Assembly: GCA_028704385.1 (NCBI GenBank)
Contig: JAQVLA010000001.1
Span: 110,794-174,793, forward strand
DNA: 64,000 nt
Direction of reading: 5' to 3'
From: Bacteroidales bacterium
GTDB lineage: Bacteria; Bacteroidota; Bacteroidia; Bacteroidales; F082
Below are positions 1 through 8,347 of the stretch, piece by piece; positions within the stretch are counted from its first letter, which is position 1; the number at the start of each line of letters is the position of its first letter. Made by a program: the position numbers and the translations under genes. The notes under the pieces are model-generated. The model did not search any database. It was not told the DNA's origin and saw nothing but the letters and a program-made list of their open reading frames with translations.

Positions 1-63
1 GCACAACTGCTTGATTTGTATGATCTTAATGATTTACTGAAACTGATTTTGAATCGGTCCTGA
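1..63 (+). CDS. 3' end of an unidentified gene (partial)
   Basis: Frame 1 is open from the first base of the window to a TGA at 61-63, giving a 20-residue leucine-rich tail that ends in LKLILNRS. The next gene starts 65 bases downstream on the same strand, so this is plausibly the C-terminus of an upstream gene cut by the window edge. The fragment is too short to assign to a family and could be chance. Confidence 0.35.
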   Translation, partial: AQLLDLYDLNDLLKLILNRS

Positions 64-128
64 TTGATGAAATGCGTTTTGCCACAATGTTTTATCTTTG
101 AAGGCAAATCATCCTAATAGCCCGGCTC

Positions 129-1151
129 ATGAAAATATTTCGTGTTCTTATTGCAATACTGTTTATATGGAGTTTAAATGCCTGTGAACGGCCAGCTGAA
201 CAAATTCTGCGTCCTGAATATGCCATGGCCATTCACGGAGGTGCCGGCGTGATCAAAGCAGAGTTGATGAGTCCGGAACAGGATAGTCTTTACAGGGCTT
301 CACTACTCGAGGCTTTGAAGGCCGGAGAAAAGATACTGATAACTGGTGGCTCCAGCCTTGATGCGGTAACAGCTGCCATTACGATTCTGGAAGATAATCC
401 ACTTTTCAATGCCGGACGCGGCGCGGTTTTCAACGCCAATGGATTTATTGAGCATGATGCTTCTATTATGGAGGGTTCGGATAAAAATGCCGGAGCTGTG
501 GGGGCTGTCAGAAATATAAAAAATCCTATTCTGGCAGCACGCAAAGTGATGGAAACCAGTCCGCATGTTTTTTTGGTACGGGAGGGTGCCGAGCAGTTTG
601 CCGCTTTGCAAGGTTTACAAATTGTTGACCCTTCGTGGTTTATGGTTTCCAGGCAGCGCGAAAAGTATGAAAACACAAAATCATCACAGCTTGAGAAGGA
701 ATTTCCGCTTGGCGAAAAACATGGCACAGTTGGAGCTGTTGCTTTGGATAAAGCCGGTAATCTGGCAGCTGGAACTTCAACCGGCGGAATGCATTTCAAA
801 CATCAGGGCAGGTTGGGCGATTCGCCGGTGATAGGTGCCGGCACCTGGGCTGATAATGCCTGTTGCGCTGTTTCGGCTACAGGTCATGGCGAATATTTCA
901 TCCGCTATGGCGTGGCGCAGGATATTGCTTCCAGAATGATTTACGGCGGACAAAGCCTGAAAGAAGCTGCTGATGAGGTGGTGTTGCAAGAACTGGTGAA
1001 GCTGGATGCCGGAGGTGGCATTATTGCAGTAGATAAGGATGGAAATATTTGCATGCCTTTCAACACTGCAGGGATGTTCAGGGCAAGCGTAAGGGCTCGC
1101 GAAGAACCCTTTGTCGGGTTATTTGCTTCGGATAGCCTGCAGCTGGAATAG
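129..1151 (+). CDS. isoaspartyl peptidase / L-asparaginase, lipoprotein
   Basis: This is a 340-residue Ntn-hydrolase of the plant-type asparaginase (T2) family. Such enzymes hydrolyse L-asparagine and isoaspartyl dipeptides after autocleavage before a threonine. The cleavage motif HGTVGAVALD is present, with the nucleophile at about Thr200, followed by the substrate-loop motif GTSTGG (215-220) and the GHGE turn near 252. The first 19 residues are a lipoprotein signal ending in the lipobox LNAC (Cys19), so the protein is probably anchored in the periplasm, unlike the cytoplasmic type I asparaginase at 35580. It converges on the dCMP deaminase gene with only 3 bases between the two stop codons. 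Confidence 0.9.
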   Translation: MKIFRVLIAILFIWSLNACERPAEQILRPEYAMAIHGGAGVIKAELMSPEQDSLYRASLLEALKAGEKILITGGSSLDAVTAAITILEDNPLFNAGRGAVFNANGFIEHDASIMEGSDKNAGAVGAVRNIKNPILAARKVMETSPHVFLVREGAEQFAALQGLQIVDPSWFMVSRQREKYENTKSSQLEKEFPLGEKHGTVGAVALDKAGNLAAGTSTGGMHFKHQGRLGDSPVIGAGTWADNACCAVSATGHGEYFIRYGVAQDIASRMIYGGQSLKEAADEVVLQELVKLDAGGGIIAVDKDGNICMPFNTAGMFRASVRAREEPFVGLFASDSLQLE

Positions 1152-1154
1152 GGT

Positions 1155-1664
1155 TTATTGCTTTTCGTATTGTTGTATCTCGTTGTGAATGAACTCCAGA
1201 TTTACACCGGCTTCTTTAAACATGGCTTCTGATTCGGCTCCGGCATGGTATTTTCTTTCACAAACAACCCTTTCAATACCACAGTTGATGATCAACATGG
1301 CGCAGGTGCGGCAAGGCGTCATTCGGCAATAAAGCGTGCTTCCCTCAAGCGCGATGCCGCGGCGGGCAGCTTGTGTGATAGCATTTTGTTCGGCATGAAC
1401 GGTTCTTACACAATGTTGGGTAACACTTCCATCTTCATGAATCACTTTTTTCATCAGATGACCAACCTCATCGCAGTGGGGCAAACCACGGGGCGAACCT
1501 ACATAACCAGTAACGAGAATTTGCCGGTCTTTCACAATTACACAGCCACTGCGACCACGATCGCAGGTGGCTCTGCTGGCAACGGTATCGGCCAGCTTCA
1601 GGAAATATTCGTCCCAACTGGGACGAGTATGCAAAGGTGCTTTGGGAAGTTGATTCTCGCTCAT
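1155..1664 (-). CDS. deoxycytidylate (dCMP) deaminase
   Basis: This 169-residue zinc-dependent deaminase should convert dCMP to dUMP, feeding dTMP synthesis. The zinc site is visible as HAEQN (His ligand plus catalytic Glu) and PCRTC (two Cys ligands). The N-terminal motif RPSWDEYFLKLA is typical of the ComEB/dCMP deaminase family. The start codon overlaps the stop of the upstream kinase gene by 4 bases (ATGA), implying translational coupling. Length and motifs are normal for the family. Confidence 0.92.
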   Translation of the reverse strand: MSENQLPKAPLHTRPSWDEYFLKLADTVASRATCDRGRSGCVIVKDRQILVTGYVGSPRGLPHCDEVGHLMKKVIHEDGSVTQHCVRTVHAEQNAITQAARRGIALEGSTLYCRMTPCRTCAMLIINCGIERVVCERKYHAGAESEAMFKEAGVNLEFIHNEIQQYEKQ

Positions 1665-2218
1665 AAATTGATTTTTTGGAGGGCATTTTCTATTTGTTCG
1701 TATAAGTCAGTTAGATCGCCATTATTGGTAAACACTTCATCAGCCTGTTCGATGCAGGCTTTCAGGTTCTGCTTGTTTGGATCAGTGGAGTCCATTTCAC
1801 GGGCTTCGTTGCTTAAAAATGTTTCATAACTTACAGCATCGGTCTCCGATTTTCGGCTTTGGATCCGTTCGTATCGCAACTTAGGTGACGCATCCACAGC
1901 CCACAGAAAAAATGGTCCTTTATCTCGCAGCGATTGAATCTCGCCCGGTGTCCGGATGCTTTCAATTATGCAGGGCGCACCTTGCTCAAGGGCTTTCAGA
2001 TAGAGCTGATCAGTAACATAGCTCGGACTGTTTGCGGTGCGCAGCGCGTTGGCTGTTTGCGTCATGGTATCGCGATTCACTTCTTTGCCGGCAGCTTCGA
2101 TCTGTTCAATCAAGAAGGATCTTACCGAATAATGAGCGAAATTTTTTTCTCTGACCAGGTAATCCACAATCGTTCCTTTGCCTGCTCCCAGCGTCCCCGT
2201 GATACCTACAACTATCAT
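1661..2218 (-). CDS. P-loop nucleotide kinase-like protein (dephospho-CoA kinase / dNMP kinase-like)
   Basis: This is a P-loop kinase of about 185 residues with Walker A GTLGAGKGT near the N-terminus. It has the general layout of adenylate kinase/dephospho-CoA kinase folds, but the substrate cannot be read from the sequence. I chose the ATG at 2218 (MIVVGITG), 4 bases after the LOG stop. The reading frame is open further upstream, but those residues are antisense-like and overlap the LOG gene; a second candidate is the ATG at 2233. The 4-base overlap with dCMP deaminase suggests a nucleotide-pool role, for example as a deoxynucleoside monophosphate kinase. That is inferred from context only. 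Confidence 0.75.
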   Translation of the reverse strand: MIVVGITGTLGAGKGTIVDYLVREKNFAHYSVRSFLIEQIEAAGKEVNRDTMTQTANALRTANSPSYVTDQLYLKALEQGAPCIIESIRTPGEIQSLRDKGPFFLWAVDASPKLRYERIQSRKSETDAVSYETFLSNEAREMDSTDPNKQNLKACIEQADEVFTNNGDLTDLYEQIENALQKINL

Positions 2219-2222
2219 TTTC

Positions 2223-2819
2223 CTATCCGGCATGGCTTTCCGTTTTGAGGTCGCTGATCCATTTGTCCATTTCCACCGGCGTGAAGCTGTTGAGCTTTTG
2301 CAAGAGTGCTTTTGGCTCAAGCGAAACAATGAGTGAGGAGCGATGTTCTTCACGAATAAATCCTTCTGAAACACCATGATCCAGAAAACGCAGCAGGTAA
2401 TCAAAGTATCCTTTAATATTTAAGAGAGCCAGAGGTTTGTCGCTCATGCGTAACTGCATCAAAGTCAGCACTTCTGTGATCTCATCCAGTGTTCCAAAAC
2501 CGCCCGGAAGTGCTACAAAAGCATCAGCCATTTCGAGCATTTGGGTTTTGCGCTCGGCCATGCTGTTGACGGTAATCATCTGATGAATGCCGTTGTGCGC
2601 CACCTCTTTGTCGATCAGGTGCTGGGGCATGATGCCGGTAACATGTCCGCCATGCGCCATCAGCGTGTCGGCAAGCACTTTCATCAAACCAACAGAAGCC
2701 CCGCCATAAATAAGATCTATCTTTCTGGATGCCATTTGTTTGGCAAATTCCTCCGCCACTTCGCGGTAAATCCGCTGATATCCCATGCTGCTTCCGCAAA
2801 AAACACAAATTCGCTTCAT
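2223..2819 (-). CDS. LOG-family nucleotide 5'-monophosphate phosphoribohydrolase
   Basis: This 198-residue protein belongs to the TIGR00730/LOG family (lysine decarboxylase-like fold). Characterised members hydrolyse the N-glycosidic bond of AMP or cytokinin riboside monophosphates, releasing ribose 5-phosphate. The hallmark PGGFGTLDE is present at about 105-113, along with the N-terminal CVFCGSS and YGGASVGLMK nucleotide-binding segments. It lies between an M20 hydrolase gene (57 bases upstream) and a nucleotide kinase gene (4 bases downstream) on the same strand, consistent with salvage or detoxification of nucleotides. The old annotation 'lysine decarboxylase' would be wrong. Confidence 0.88.
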   Translation of the reverse strand: MKRICVFCGSSMGYQRIYREVAEEFAKQMASRKIDLIYGGASVGLMKVLADTLMAHGGHVTGIMPQHLIDKEVAHNGIHQMITVNSMAERKTQMLEMADAFVALPGGFGTLDEITEVLTLMQLRMSDKPLALLNIKGYFDYLLRFLDHGVSEGFIREEHRSSLIVSLEPKALLQKLNSFTPVEMDKWISDLKTESHAG

Positions 2820-2876
2820 TGTTTCTTCCTTAAAATGATTCGCAAAGTTAAACTTTTCGGCTGGGCAATTTTGCCT

Positions 2877-4025
2877 TTAGCTGTTTGTAATTTGCCGGCA
2901 GATGGCATCAAACATGGCAATGCCTGTCGGAATAAGCTCATCAGGGAAATCATAGTCCGGATTGTGTAGGGCAGGATGGTTTTTGCCCGAGCCTATTCCA
3001 AACAAAGTGATTGGTCCAAAGCGTCCGAATTGCCCAAAATCCTCTGACCACCTGAAAGGATTTTTGAGTTTATGAACCGGCAATTGATTTTGTGCTGCGG
3101 CATTTTCGACCAGACTCATCAGTAGTGGCTCGTTTATAGTTGCTGCAAAAGGCTCATGGTTGCTACATTGTATATCAAGTTGATTTTCACGGGCATTTTT
3201 TGTTGCCAAATCAAGACATTGATACTGCATGGCTTCCAGTGTTTCATCTTCAAAATTACGGATGGTCACCCAACAAAAAGCTTCTCCTGGAGATGTTCCA
3301 AAAGCTTCTTCGCCAAGCCTGGCGTGGGTAATCGTAAGTAGTTTGAAGGCTTTTTCGGCTTGCCATTGTTTTTTGAGTTGCTCCAGTTCCAGCATCAACT
3401 TTGCCAGGGCTGTTGCAGGATTGACTCCTGTTTCGGGTTGTGAGGCGTGTGCCGTACGACCGATAAGATGGATTTTTATCCCAACAGAAGCAGCAGCAAA
3501 AGTGTGTTCGCGTAAAACAACAGAATGTCGTTCAAAACCTGGTAAATTGTGCAATGCAAAAGCCATATCAGGTTTTATGTTTTCAAACTTAGGATCGTTT
3601 ATTACCTGCATGGCTCCCTGTCCTGTTTCTTCGGCCGGTTGAAAGAGGAGTATGACTTCGCCTTTTTCAGGTCGTTTTTTATTCAGCAGTAGTGCAAAAC
3701 CTGCTAAAATGCTACTGTGTCCATCATGTCCGCAAAGATGTGCCACGCCTGCATTTTTGGAAGCATAACTCAGCGCACTTTTCTCCTGAATAGGTAAGGC
3801 ATCCATGTCGGCACGAAAAAGAATTCGTTTACCTTTCTCCTCACCTTTGAAAACCAGAGCAAATCCATTGCCTCCTAATGATTGAATAATTTGATCAGGT
3901 TTTATGGCTTCCAGGAATTTAAGTAAGCGTTTTGAGGTATATGTTTCCTGGCCCGAAAGTTCAGGATTGGCATGTAGTTCATGCCGCAGCCGGACAAGTT
4001 TTTCTGTTTCTTGTGTTGCAATCAT
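2877..4025 (-). CDS. M20 family amidohydrolase (N-acyl-amino-acid / hippurate hydrolase type)
   Basis: This 382-residue metallopeptidase of the M20D subgroup hydrolyses amide bonds of N-acylated amino acids. The metal-binding and catalytic segments are visible: RADMDALPI, CGHDGHSS and QPAEETGQGA, plus a late HNP motif near the C-terminus (AllHNPDYDFP-like segment). There is no signal peptide, so it should be cytoplasmic. It is transcribed divergently from manA, with 74 bases between the start codons. The exact acyl substrate is not predictable from sequence. Confidence 0.88.
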   Translation of the reverse strand: MIATQETEKLVRLRHELHANPELSGQETYTSKRLLKFLEAIKPDQIIQSLGGNGFALVFKGEEKGKRILFRADMDALPIQEKSALSYASKNAGVAHLCGHDGHSSILAGFALLLNKKRPEKGEVILLFQPAEETGQGAMQVINDPKFENIKPDMAFALHNLPGFERHSVVLREHTFAAASVGIKIHLIGRTAHASQPETGVNPATALAKLMLELEQLKKQWQAEKAFKLLTITHARLGEEAFGTSPGEAFCWVTIRNFEDETLEAMQYQCLDLATKNARENQLDIQCSNHEPFAATINEPLLMSLVENAAAQNQLPVHKLKNPFRWSEDFGQFGRFGPITLFGIGSGKNHPALHNPDYDFPDELIPTGIAMFDAICRQITNS

Positions 4026-4084
4026 CCTACAAAAGTAGCAGAAATCAGGAAAAGGATCGGTTGAAGCATCTTTCAGGATTTGCG

Positions 4085-4092
4085 TACTTTTG
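4085..4092 (+). promoter_or_regulatory. candidate promoter -7 box for manA
   Basis: TACTTTTG matches the Bacteroidota -7 consensus TAnnTTTG. A TTG at 4061-4063 lies 21 bases upstream and could be the -33 element. The box ends 8 bases before the ATG at 4100, so the leader would be very short, or the ATG at 4109 would be used. Confidence 0.35.
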
Positions 4093-4099
4093 TGCCAAA

Positions 4100-5092
4100 A
4101 TGAAAAACATGCACAGTATCTATCCGATAAAATTTAAACCGATTTTCAAAGATAAGATTTGGGGTGGGCAAAAGATCAAAAGCGTATTAAATATGGATTT
4201 TGGCGAGCTTCCCAATTGCGGTGAAGTATGGCTGCTTTCGGGGGTTGAAGGGAATCCTTCGGTAGTCGAAAACGGATATCTGGCCGGTAATGAGCTGAAC
4301 GAGCTCGTGGAAGTTTTTATGGGCGATTTGGTAGGTGACAGGGTGTACGATCGTTTTGGTGATCAGTTTCCGATTCTTTTCAAGGTGATCGATTCCAACG
4401 ACTGGCTTTCCATACAGGTTCATCCGGATGATGTGTTGGCTCGCAAGCGTGGGATTGGCTACGGTAAAACAGAGATGTGGTATGTGATGCAGGCCGACAA
4501 AGACGCACAGCTGATCAGTGGCTTTAATCAGGAGATGAATAAGGAGGAATTCCTTAAAGTGCTGGAGGTCGGTGAATTGAAATCGGTGATGAATTATGAG
4601 GCTGTGCAGGCCGGCGATGTATTTTTTATGCCTGCAGGTCGTGTTCATGCCCTGGGACCAGGCACATTGATTGCCGAAATTCAGCAAACCAGCGATACCA
4701 CTTATCGCATTTATGATTGGGACAGGGTGGATCTTGCCGGACAGATGCGCGAACTGCATACGGATGAAGCTCTGGATGCCATTGATTTCAGACTTCCCGA
4801 AAGTGCAAAAACAAGTTACAAAGCCCAATTGAATCAAACTGCCAAAGTGATAGAATCGCCTTATTTTACTACGAATATGTTGCAGTTTGATCAGGGCATC
4901 AAAAAGGATTATTCGCAGTTGGATTCCTTTGTCATATTGTTCAATGTTGAGGGCAGCTGCGTACTGGATTGGGGAGATGAACAAAAAATAACCCTCAAAG
5001 CAGGAGAAATAGTGCTGATTCCCAACCTCATTCATGCGGTGGCGCTCTATCCTGAAGTTGCCTGCAAAATCCTTGAAGTTTATATCCAATAG
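4100..5092 (+). CDS. manA: mannose-6-phosphate isomerase, type I
   Basis: This zinc isomerase of about 330 residues interconverts mannose 6-phosphate and fructose 6-phosphate. Family motifs are IFKDKIWGG at the N-terminus, QVHPDD (zinc His), EMWYVM and MPAGRVHALGPG (second His), followed by the IYDWDR segment. The frame is open upstream to 3932, but that stretch lies over the divergent M20 gene and does not look like the family, so I start at the ATG at 4100; 4109 is an alternative. The length fits the short bacterial form. Confidence 0.92.
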   Translation: MKNMHSIYPIKFKPIFKDKIWGGQKIKSVLNMDFGELPNCGEVWLLSGVEGNPSVVENGYLAGNELNELVEVFMGDLVGDRVYDRFGDQFPILFKVIDSNDWLSIQVHPDDVLARKRGIGYGKTEMWYVMQADKDAQLISGFNQEMNKEEFLKVLEVGELKSVMNYEAVQAGDVFFMPAGRVHALGPGTLIAEIQQTSDTTYRIYDWDRVDLAGQMRELHTDEALDAIDFRLPESAKTSYKAQLNQTAKVIESPYFTTNMLQFDQGIKKDYSQLDSFVILFNVEGSCVLDWGDEQKITLKAGEIVLIPNLIHAVALYPEVACKILEVYIQ

Positions 5093-5173
5093 TGCAACCA
5101 AAGCCAACAGTGGGTTGTCTTTTGAGTGCAGATTAAGCTGAAACAAATCATAATAAACCTAATAGTCATTGAC

Positions 5174-5677
5174 ATGATGAGAAAGTCAATTTTTAGTCTT
5201 TTTGCGCTTTTACTTTTTTTTAATCTAAGTTTGCTGGCGCAATCCGATATTCCTCAGGTTACAATTAAAACCCTTGAGGGAAAGCCGTTTAGCACTTCTG
5301 AGATCACCAATGATGGCAAACCGGTAATTTTAAGTTTTTGGGCGTTGTGGTGCAAACCCTGCCAGAAAGAGCTGGATGCCTTTAACGAAAACTATGCCGA
5401 CTGGCAGGAGGAAACAGGCGTAAAAATCTATGCCGTATCTATTGACGACAGCCGTTCGACTGCTCGTGTAATGCCGATGGTGAACGGAAAAGCCTGGGAG
5501 TTTGAGGTGCTGCTTGATCCAAATAGCGATCTAAAACGTGCGATGAACGTGAATATGATTCCGCATACTTTCCTGCTTGATGGTGAAGGCAAAATTGTTT
5601 CGCAGCACACAGCCTATTTCGAAGGAGCTGAATTTGAACTCTACGAAAAGGTTAAGAAAATAGCCGGAATTGAATAA
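5174..5677 (+). CDS. TlpA-like thioredoxin-fold protein, exported
   Basis: This 167-residue protein has a signal peptide of about 20 residues ending in LLAQ, then a TlpA/ResA-like thioredoxin domain with the redox motif WCKPC preceded by SFWALWC. It should act in the periplasm as a thiol-disulfide oxidoreductase. I placed the start at 5174 (tandem ATGs at 5174 and 5177) because the signal peptide begins there; upstream in-frame codons are not part of it. It leads a tight three-gene operon with the DUF6029 barrel (24-base gap) and an Omp28-like lipoprotein that also carries a CxxC pair, suggesting a shared redox or surface-assembly function. Confidence 0.88.
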   Translation: MMRKSIFSLFALLLFFNLSLLAQSDIPQVTIKTLEGKPFSTSEITNDGKPVILSFWALWCKPCQKELDAFNENYADWQEETGVKIYAVSIDDSRSTARVMPMVNGKAWEFEVLLDPNSDLKRAMNVNMIPHTFLLDGEGKIVSQHTAYFEGAEFELYEKVKKIAGIE

Positions 5678-5701
5678 GTTAGTATCCTGAAGCTAATAAT
5701 C

Positions 5702-7366
5702 ATGCGTAAATTTTGGATTGTTTTTTTTCTGATTGCCTTTACCACGGCAGAGGCACAGGATTTTATCGATAAAGCCCAAATCAACGGCAGCTTTCAGATT
5801 GACGGGCAGTTTTACCGGCCAGACGATGCACTTGGCATCACTGATTCGATTATCGGAGGGCGCAAAATGGGCTTGAATGGTTATGGAAACATCACCTATA
5901 CCCTCGGAAAATTTTCAGCCGGGATGCGTTATGAAGCTTTCCTAACGCCGCTTGCAGGATTTGATCCCTTGCAGGAAGGCAATGGATTTCCTTATTTATG
6001 GGCAAGTTATCAAAACGATTTTGTGGGGGTTACCGTTGGGAATTTTTATGAGCAATTTGGTAATGGCCTCATTTTACGTTCCTACGAAGAATGGACTTTG
6101 GGATACGACAACTCCATCAACGGGATGCGCGTGATCCTTCGGCCTTCTGCCGGAATTACGATTAAAGGGGTTTATGGTACGCAACGTTATTTCTGGCAGA
6201 AATACGAAAACGGTAATCGTGGCATTGTGCGTGGCCTGGATGCAGAGGTTGACCTGAATCAAACCATCAAAGGATGGGAATCAGCAGCTGTACGTGTGCT
6301 TGTTGGTGCCAGCGGTGTGAGCAAATATCAGAAAGACAATGATCCGCTCTATAATTTGCCCGAGAATGTTGGAGCCTGGGCCGGACGACTCAACCTGAGT
6401 GCCGGAAAATTTAACTTCGCCACGGAATATGCCTATAAAATCAACGATCCATCGGCGATAAATAATTTTATCTATCACGAAGGACAGGCGGTTTTGTCAT
6501 CGTTATCCTATTCTCAGCCCGGACTTGGTGTGGTTTTACAACTGAAAAGGGTGGATAATTTCAGCTTTAAATCCGATCGCCGGGTAAATGGTAATGCGGT
6601 TGATATCAATTTTATTCCACCGATTAACCGTACACATTCCTACAGTCTGGCAGCGCGCTATCCTTATGCTACTCAGCCCAATGGCGAAATGGGTTTGCAG
6701 TTTCAGTTGAACTATAAAATTCCTAAAGGAACCGCTTTGGGAGGTAAATACGGCACCGGGATTGCTGTGAATTTCAGTCAGGTGAATGATATCGTTCGCA
6801 ATCCGATAAATGATACAACTCTTGTAAATACTTCAGGTACATTGGGGTACACCTCAGATTTCTTTAAGGTATCGGACAGCGTTTTCTTCCGCGATTTTAA
6901 TATCGAGATTGAGAAAAAAATCAACAACAAATGGAAAGCCGTAATTCAATACATGAATTTGCATTACGACATTGCCACAATCGAAGGTCATGCCGGAGAA
7001 CCAGCTGTGAAAGCACATATCGGAGTGATTGATTTAACACATAAATTCACTTCGCGCAAAAGTCTTCGTATGGAGCTTCAGGGTTTGTTTACAGAGCAGG
7101 ACGAAGGCGATTGGGCGGCTGCCATGCTCGAATATGCCATTGCACCCCGCTGGTTTTTTAATGTTGCTGATCAATATAATTATGGCCATCCCGATGCAGA
7201 TAAGAGAAATCATTATTACACCGTTTCAATGGGTTATCTGAAAGAATCCACACGCGTGGCACTGACTTACGGACGCCAGAGCGAAGGTGTGGTGTGTGTT
7301 GGTGGCGTTTGTCGGCAGGTTCCGGCATCCAGCGGACTTACTATTACTATTTCAACGAATTTTTAA
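5702..7366 (+). CDS. DUF6029-type outer-membrane beta-barrel protein
   Basis: This 554-residue protein has a signal peptide ending in TTAEAQ. The rest is dominated by alternating hydrophobic/aromatic strands and ends in an aromatic strand (LTITISTNF), as expected of an outer-membrane beta-barrel. It resembles the Bacteroidota DUF6029 family, whose function is unknown. A segment near the C-terminus contains the cysteines CVGGVC, unusual for a barrel, which may relate to the thioredoxin-fold partners on both sides. The next gene starts 3 bases after this stop codon. Confidence 0.75.
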   Translation: MRKFWIVFFLIAFTTAEAQDFIDKAQINGSFQIDGQFYRPDDALGITDSIIGGRKMGLNGYGNITYTLGKFSAGMRYEAFLTPLAGFDPLQEGNGFPYLWASYQNDFVGVTVGNFYEQFGNGLILRSYEEWTLGYDNSINGMRVILRPSAGITIKGVYGTQRYFWQKYENGNRGIVRGLDAEVDLNQTIKGWESAAVRVLVGASGVSKYQKDNDPLYNLPENVGAWAGRLNLSAGKFNFATEYAYKINDPSAINNFIYHEGQAVLSSLSYSQPGLGVVLQLKRVDNFSFKSDRRVNGNAVDINFIPPINRTHSYSLAARYPYATQPNGEMGLQFQLNYKIPKGTALGGKYGTGIAVNFSQVNDIVRNPINDTTLVNTSGTLGYTSDFFKVSDSVFFRDFNIEIEKKINNKWKAVIQYMNLHYDIATIEGHAGEPAVKAHIGVIDLTHKFTSRKSLRMELQGLFTEQDEGDWAAAMLEYAIAPRWFFNVADQYNYGHPDADKRNHYYTVSMGYLKESTRVALTYGRQSEGVVCVGGVCRQVPASSGLTITISTNF

Positions 7367-7369
7367 GCC

Positions 7370-8242
7370 ATGATACTTAAATCAATGAAAATAAAGCACT
7401 TTAGCCTGATATTGTTTGTATTGATTGCAGGATTTTTTAACTCATGCGACAAAATTGAACCTCCCTACACTTCCCAGAATGGTGGAGGTGGCGGAGAGCC
7501 AGAAGAATTGGTTCAGAAAGTGCTATTGGAAGATTATACTGGTCATAAATGTGTAAACTGCCCTGCTGCTGCAAAACTCGCTGGTGATTTGAAGGAAGTA
7601 TATGGTGATCAGCTGATCATTATGGCAGTGCATACAGGAGTTTTCGCCGAGCCCGAGAATCCACCTTTTGATCTTGATTTGCGCACAAGCTATGGAGACC
7701 AATGGCGTGAACAATACAATATTATCGGTTTTCCAAGCGGTTTGATTAATCGCCGGATTGAACAGGGATCCGCCATTTTGTCGAGTGGTAGATGGGGCGA
7801 AAAAGTAATGGACATTATCGAAAATGTGCAGCCACAGGCATCAATTGATATACAAACCAATTTTGATGAACAAACCAGGAATCTGGCGTTAATTGTTAAT
7901 TCTAAGTTTTTGGGCAGTACAAACGAAACGTATTTTTTGCAAGTTTTGCTCACCGAAGACAGTATTCAGGGAGCTCAACGCAATAACAATACTGCTGTTG
8001 GTGATGTTCCCACTATCGAAGATTATTACCATCGTCATGTTTTGCGGCAAGACATCAATGGACTTAATGGTGAGGCTGTTAATGGCACGGAAGCCATTGT
8101 TGCCAATGAAGTTTATACCCACACTTACAGCCTTACGCTGAATGCAGCTTACAAAGCACAACACTGCTCAGTGATTGCCTTTTTGTATCGTATCTCCGAT
8201 AATGAGATTTTGCAGGTTGAGGAACAGCATATTGTGGAGTAA
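7370..8242 (+). CDS. Omp28-related lipoprotein with thioredoxin-like CxxC motif
   Basis: The frame begins at the ATG at 7370; the lipoprotein signal starts at the second ATG (7385, MKIKHFSL) and ends in the lipobox FNSC, so the mature protein should be lipid-anchored. The domain that follows resembles Omp28, with DYTGHKCVNCPAA carrying a CVNC redox-like pair at the start of a thioredoxin-like fold. The total length of 290 residues is normal for the family. It is co-transcribed with the TlpA-like and DUF6029 genes and followed by a strong hairpin terminator at 8274. The function is not established; a disulfide-linked surface complex is an inference. Confidence 0.8.
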   Translation: MILKSMKIKHFSLILFVLIAGFFNSCDKIEPPYTSQNGGGGGEPEELVQKVLLEDYTGHKCVNCPAAAKLAGDLKEVYGDQLIIMAVHTGVFAEPENPPFDLDLRTSYGDQWREQYNIIGFPSGLINRRIEQGSAILSSGRWGEKVMDIIENVQPQASIDIQTNFDEQTRNLALIVNSKFLGSTNETYFLQVLLTEDSIQGAQRNNNTAVGDVPTIEDYYHRHVLRQDINGLNGEAVNGTEAIVANEVYTHTYSLTLNAAYKAQHCSVIAFLYRISDNEILQVEEQHIVE

Positions 8243-8273
8243 AGCATTAGTTGAAATAGGGTTTTAAAAGTCT

Positions 8274-8312
8274 AAAAAGCCGAAATTATCGCAGAGATGA
8301 TTTCGGCTTTTT
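8274..8312. terminator. bidirectional intrinsic terminator
   Basis: A 13-base arm AAAAAGCCGAAAT pairs with ATTTCGGCTTTTT across a 13-base loop. It has A and T tracts on both sides and lies between the convergent Omp28-like gene and maeB. Confidence 0.85.
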
Positions 8313-8347
8313 ACTAACCTTAAATGCAGAGCACTCAAATGCCCAAT

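Noticed and set aside
3932..4099. N-terminal extension of manA
   Set aside because: It lies over the divergent M20 gene and the promoter region, and it does not resemble ManA N-termini.
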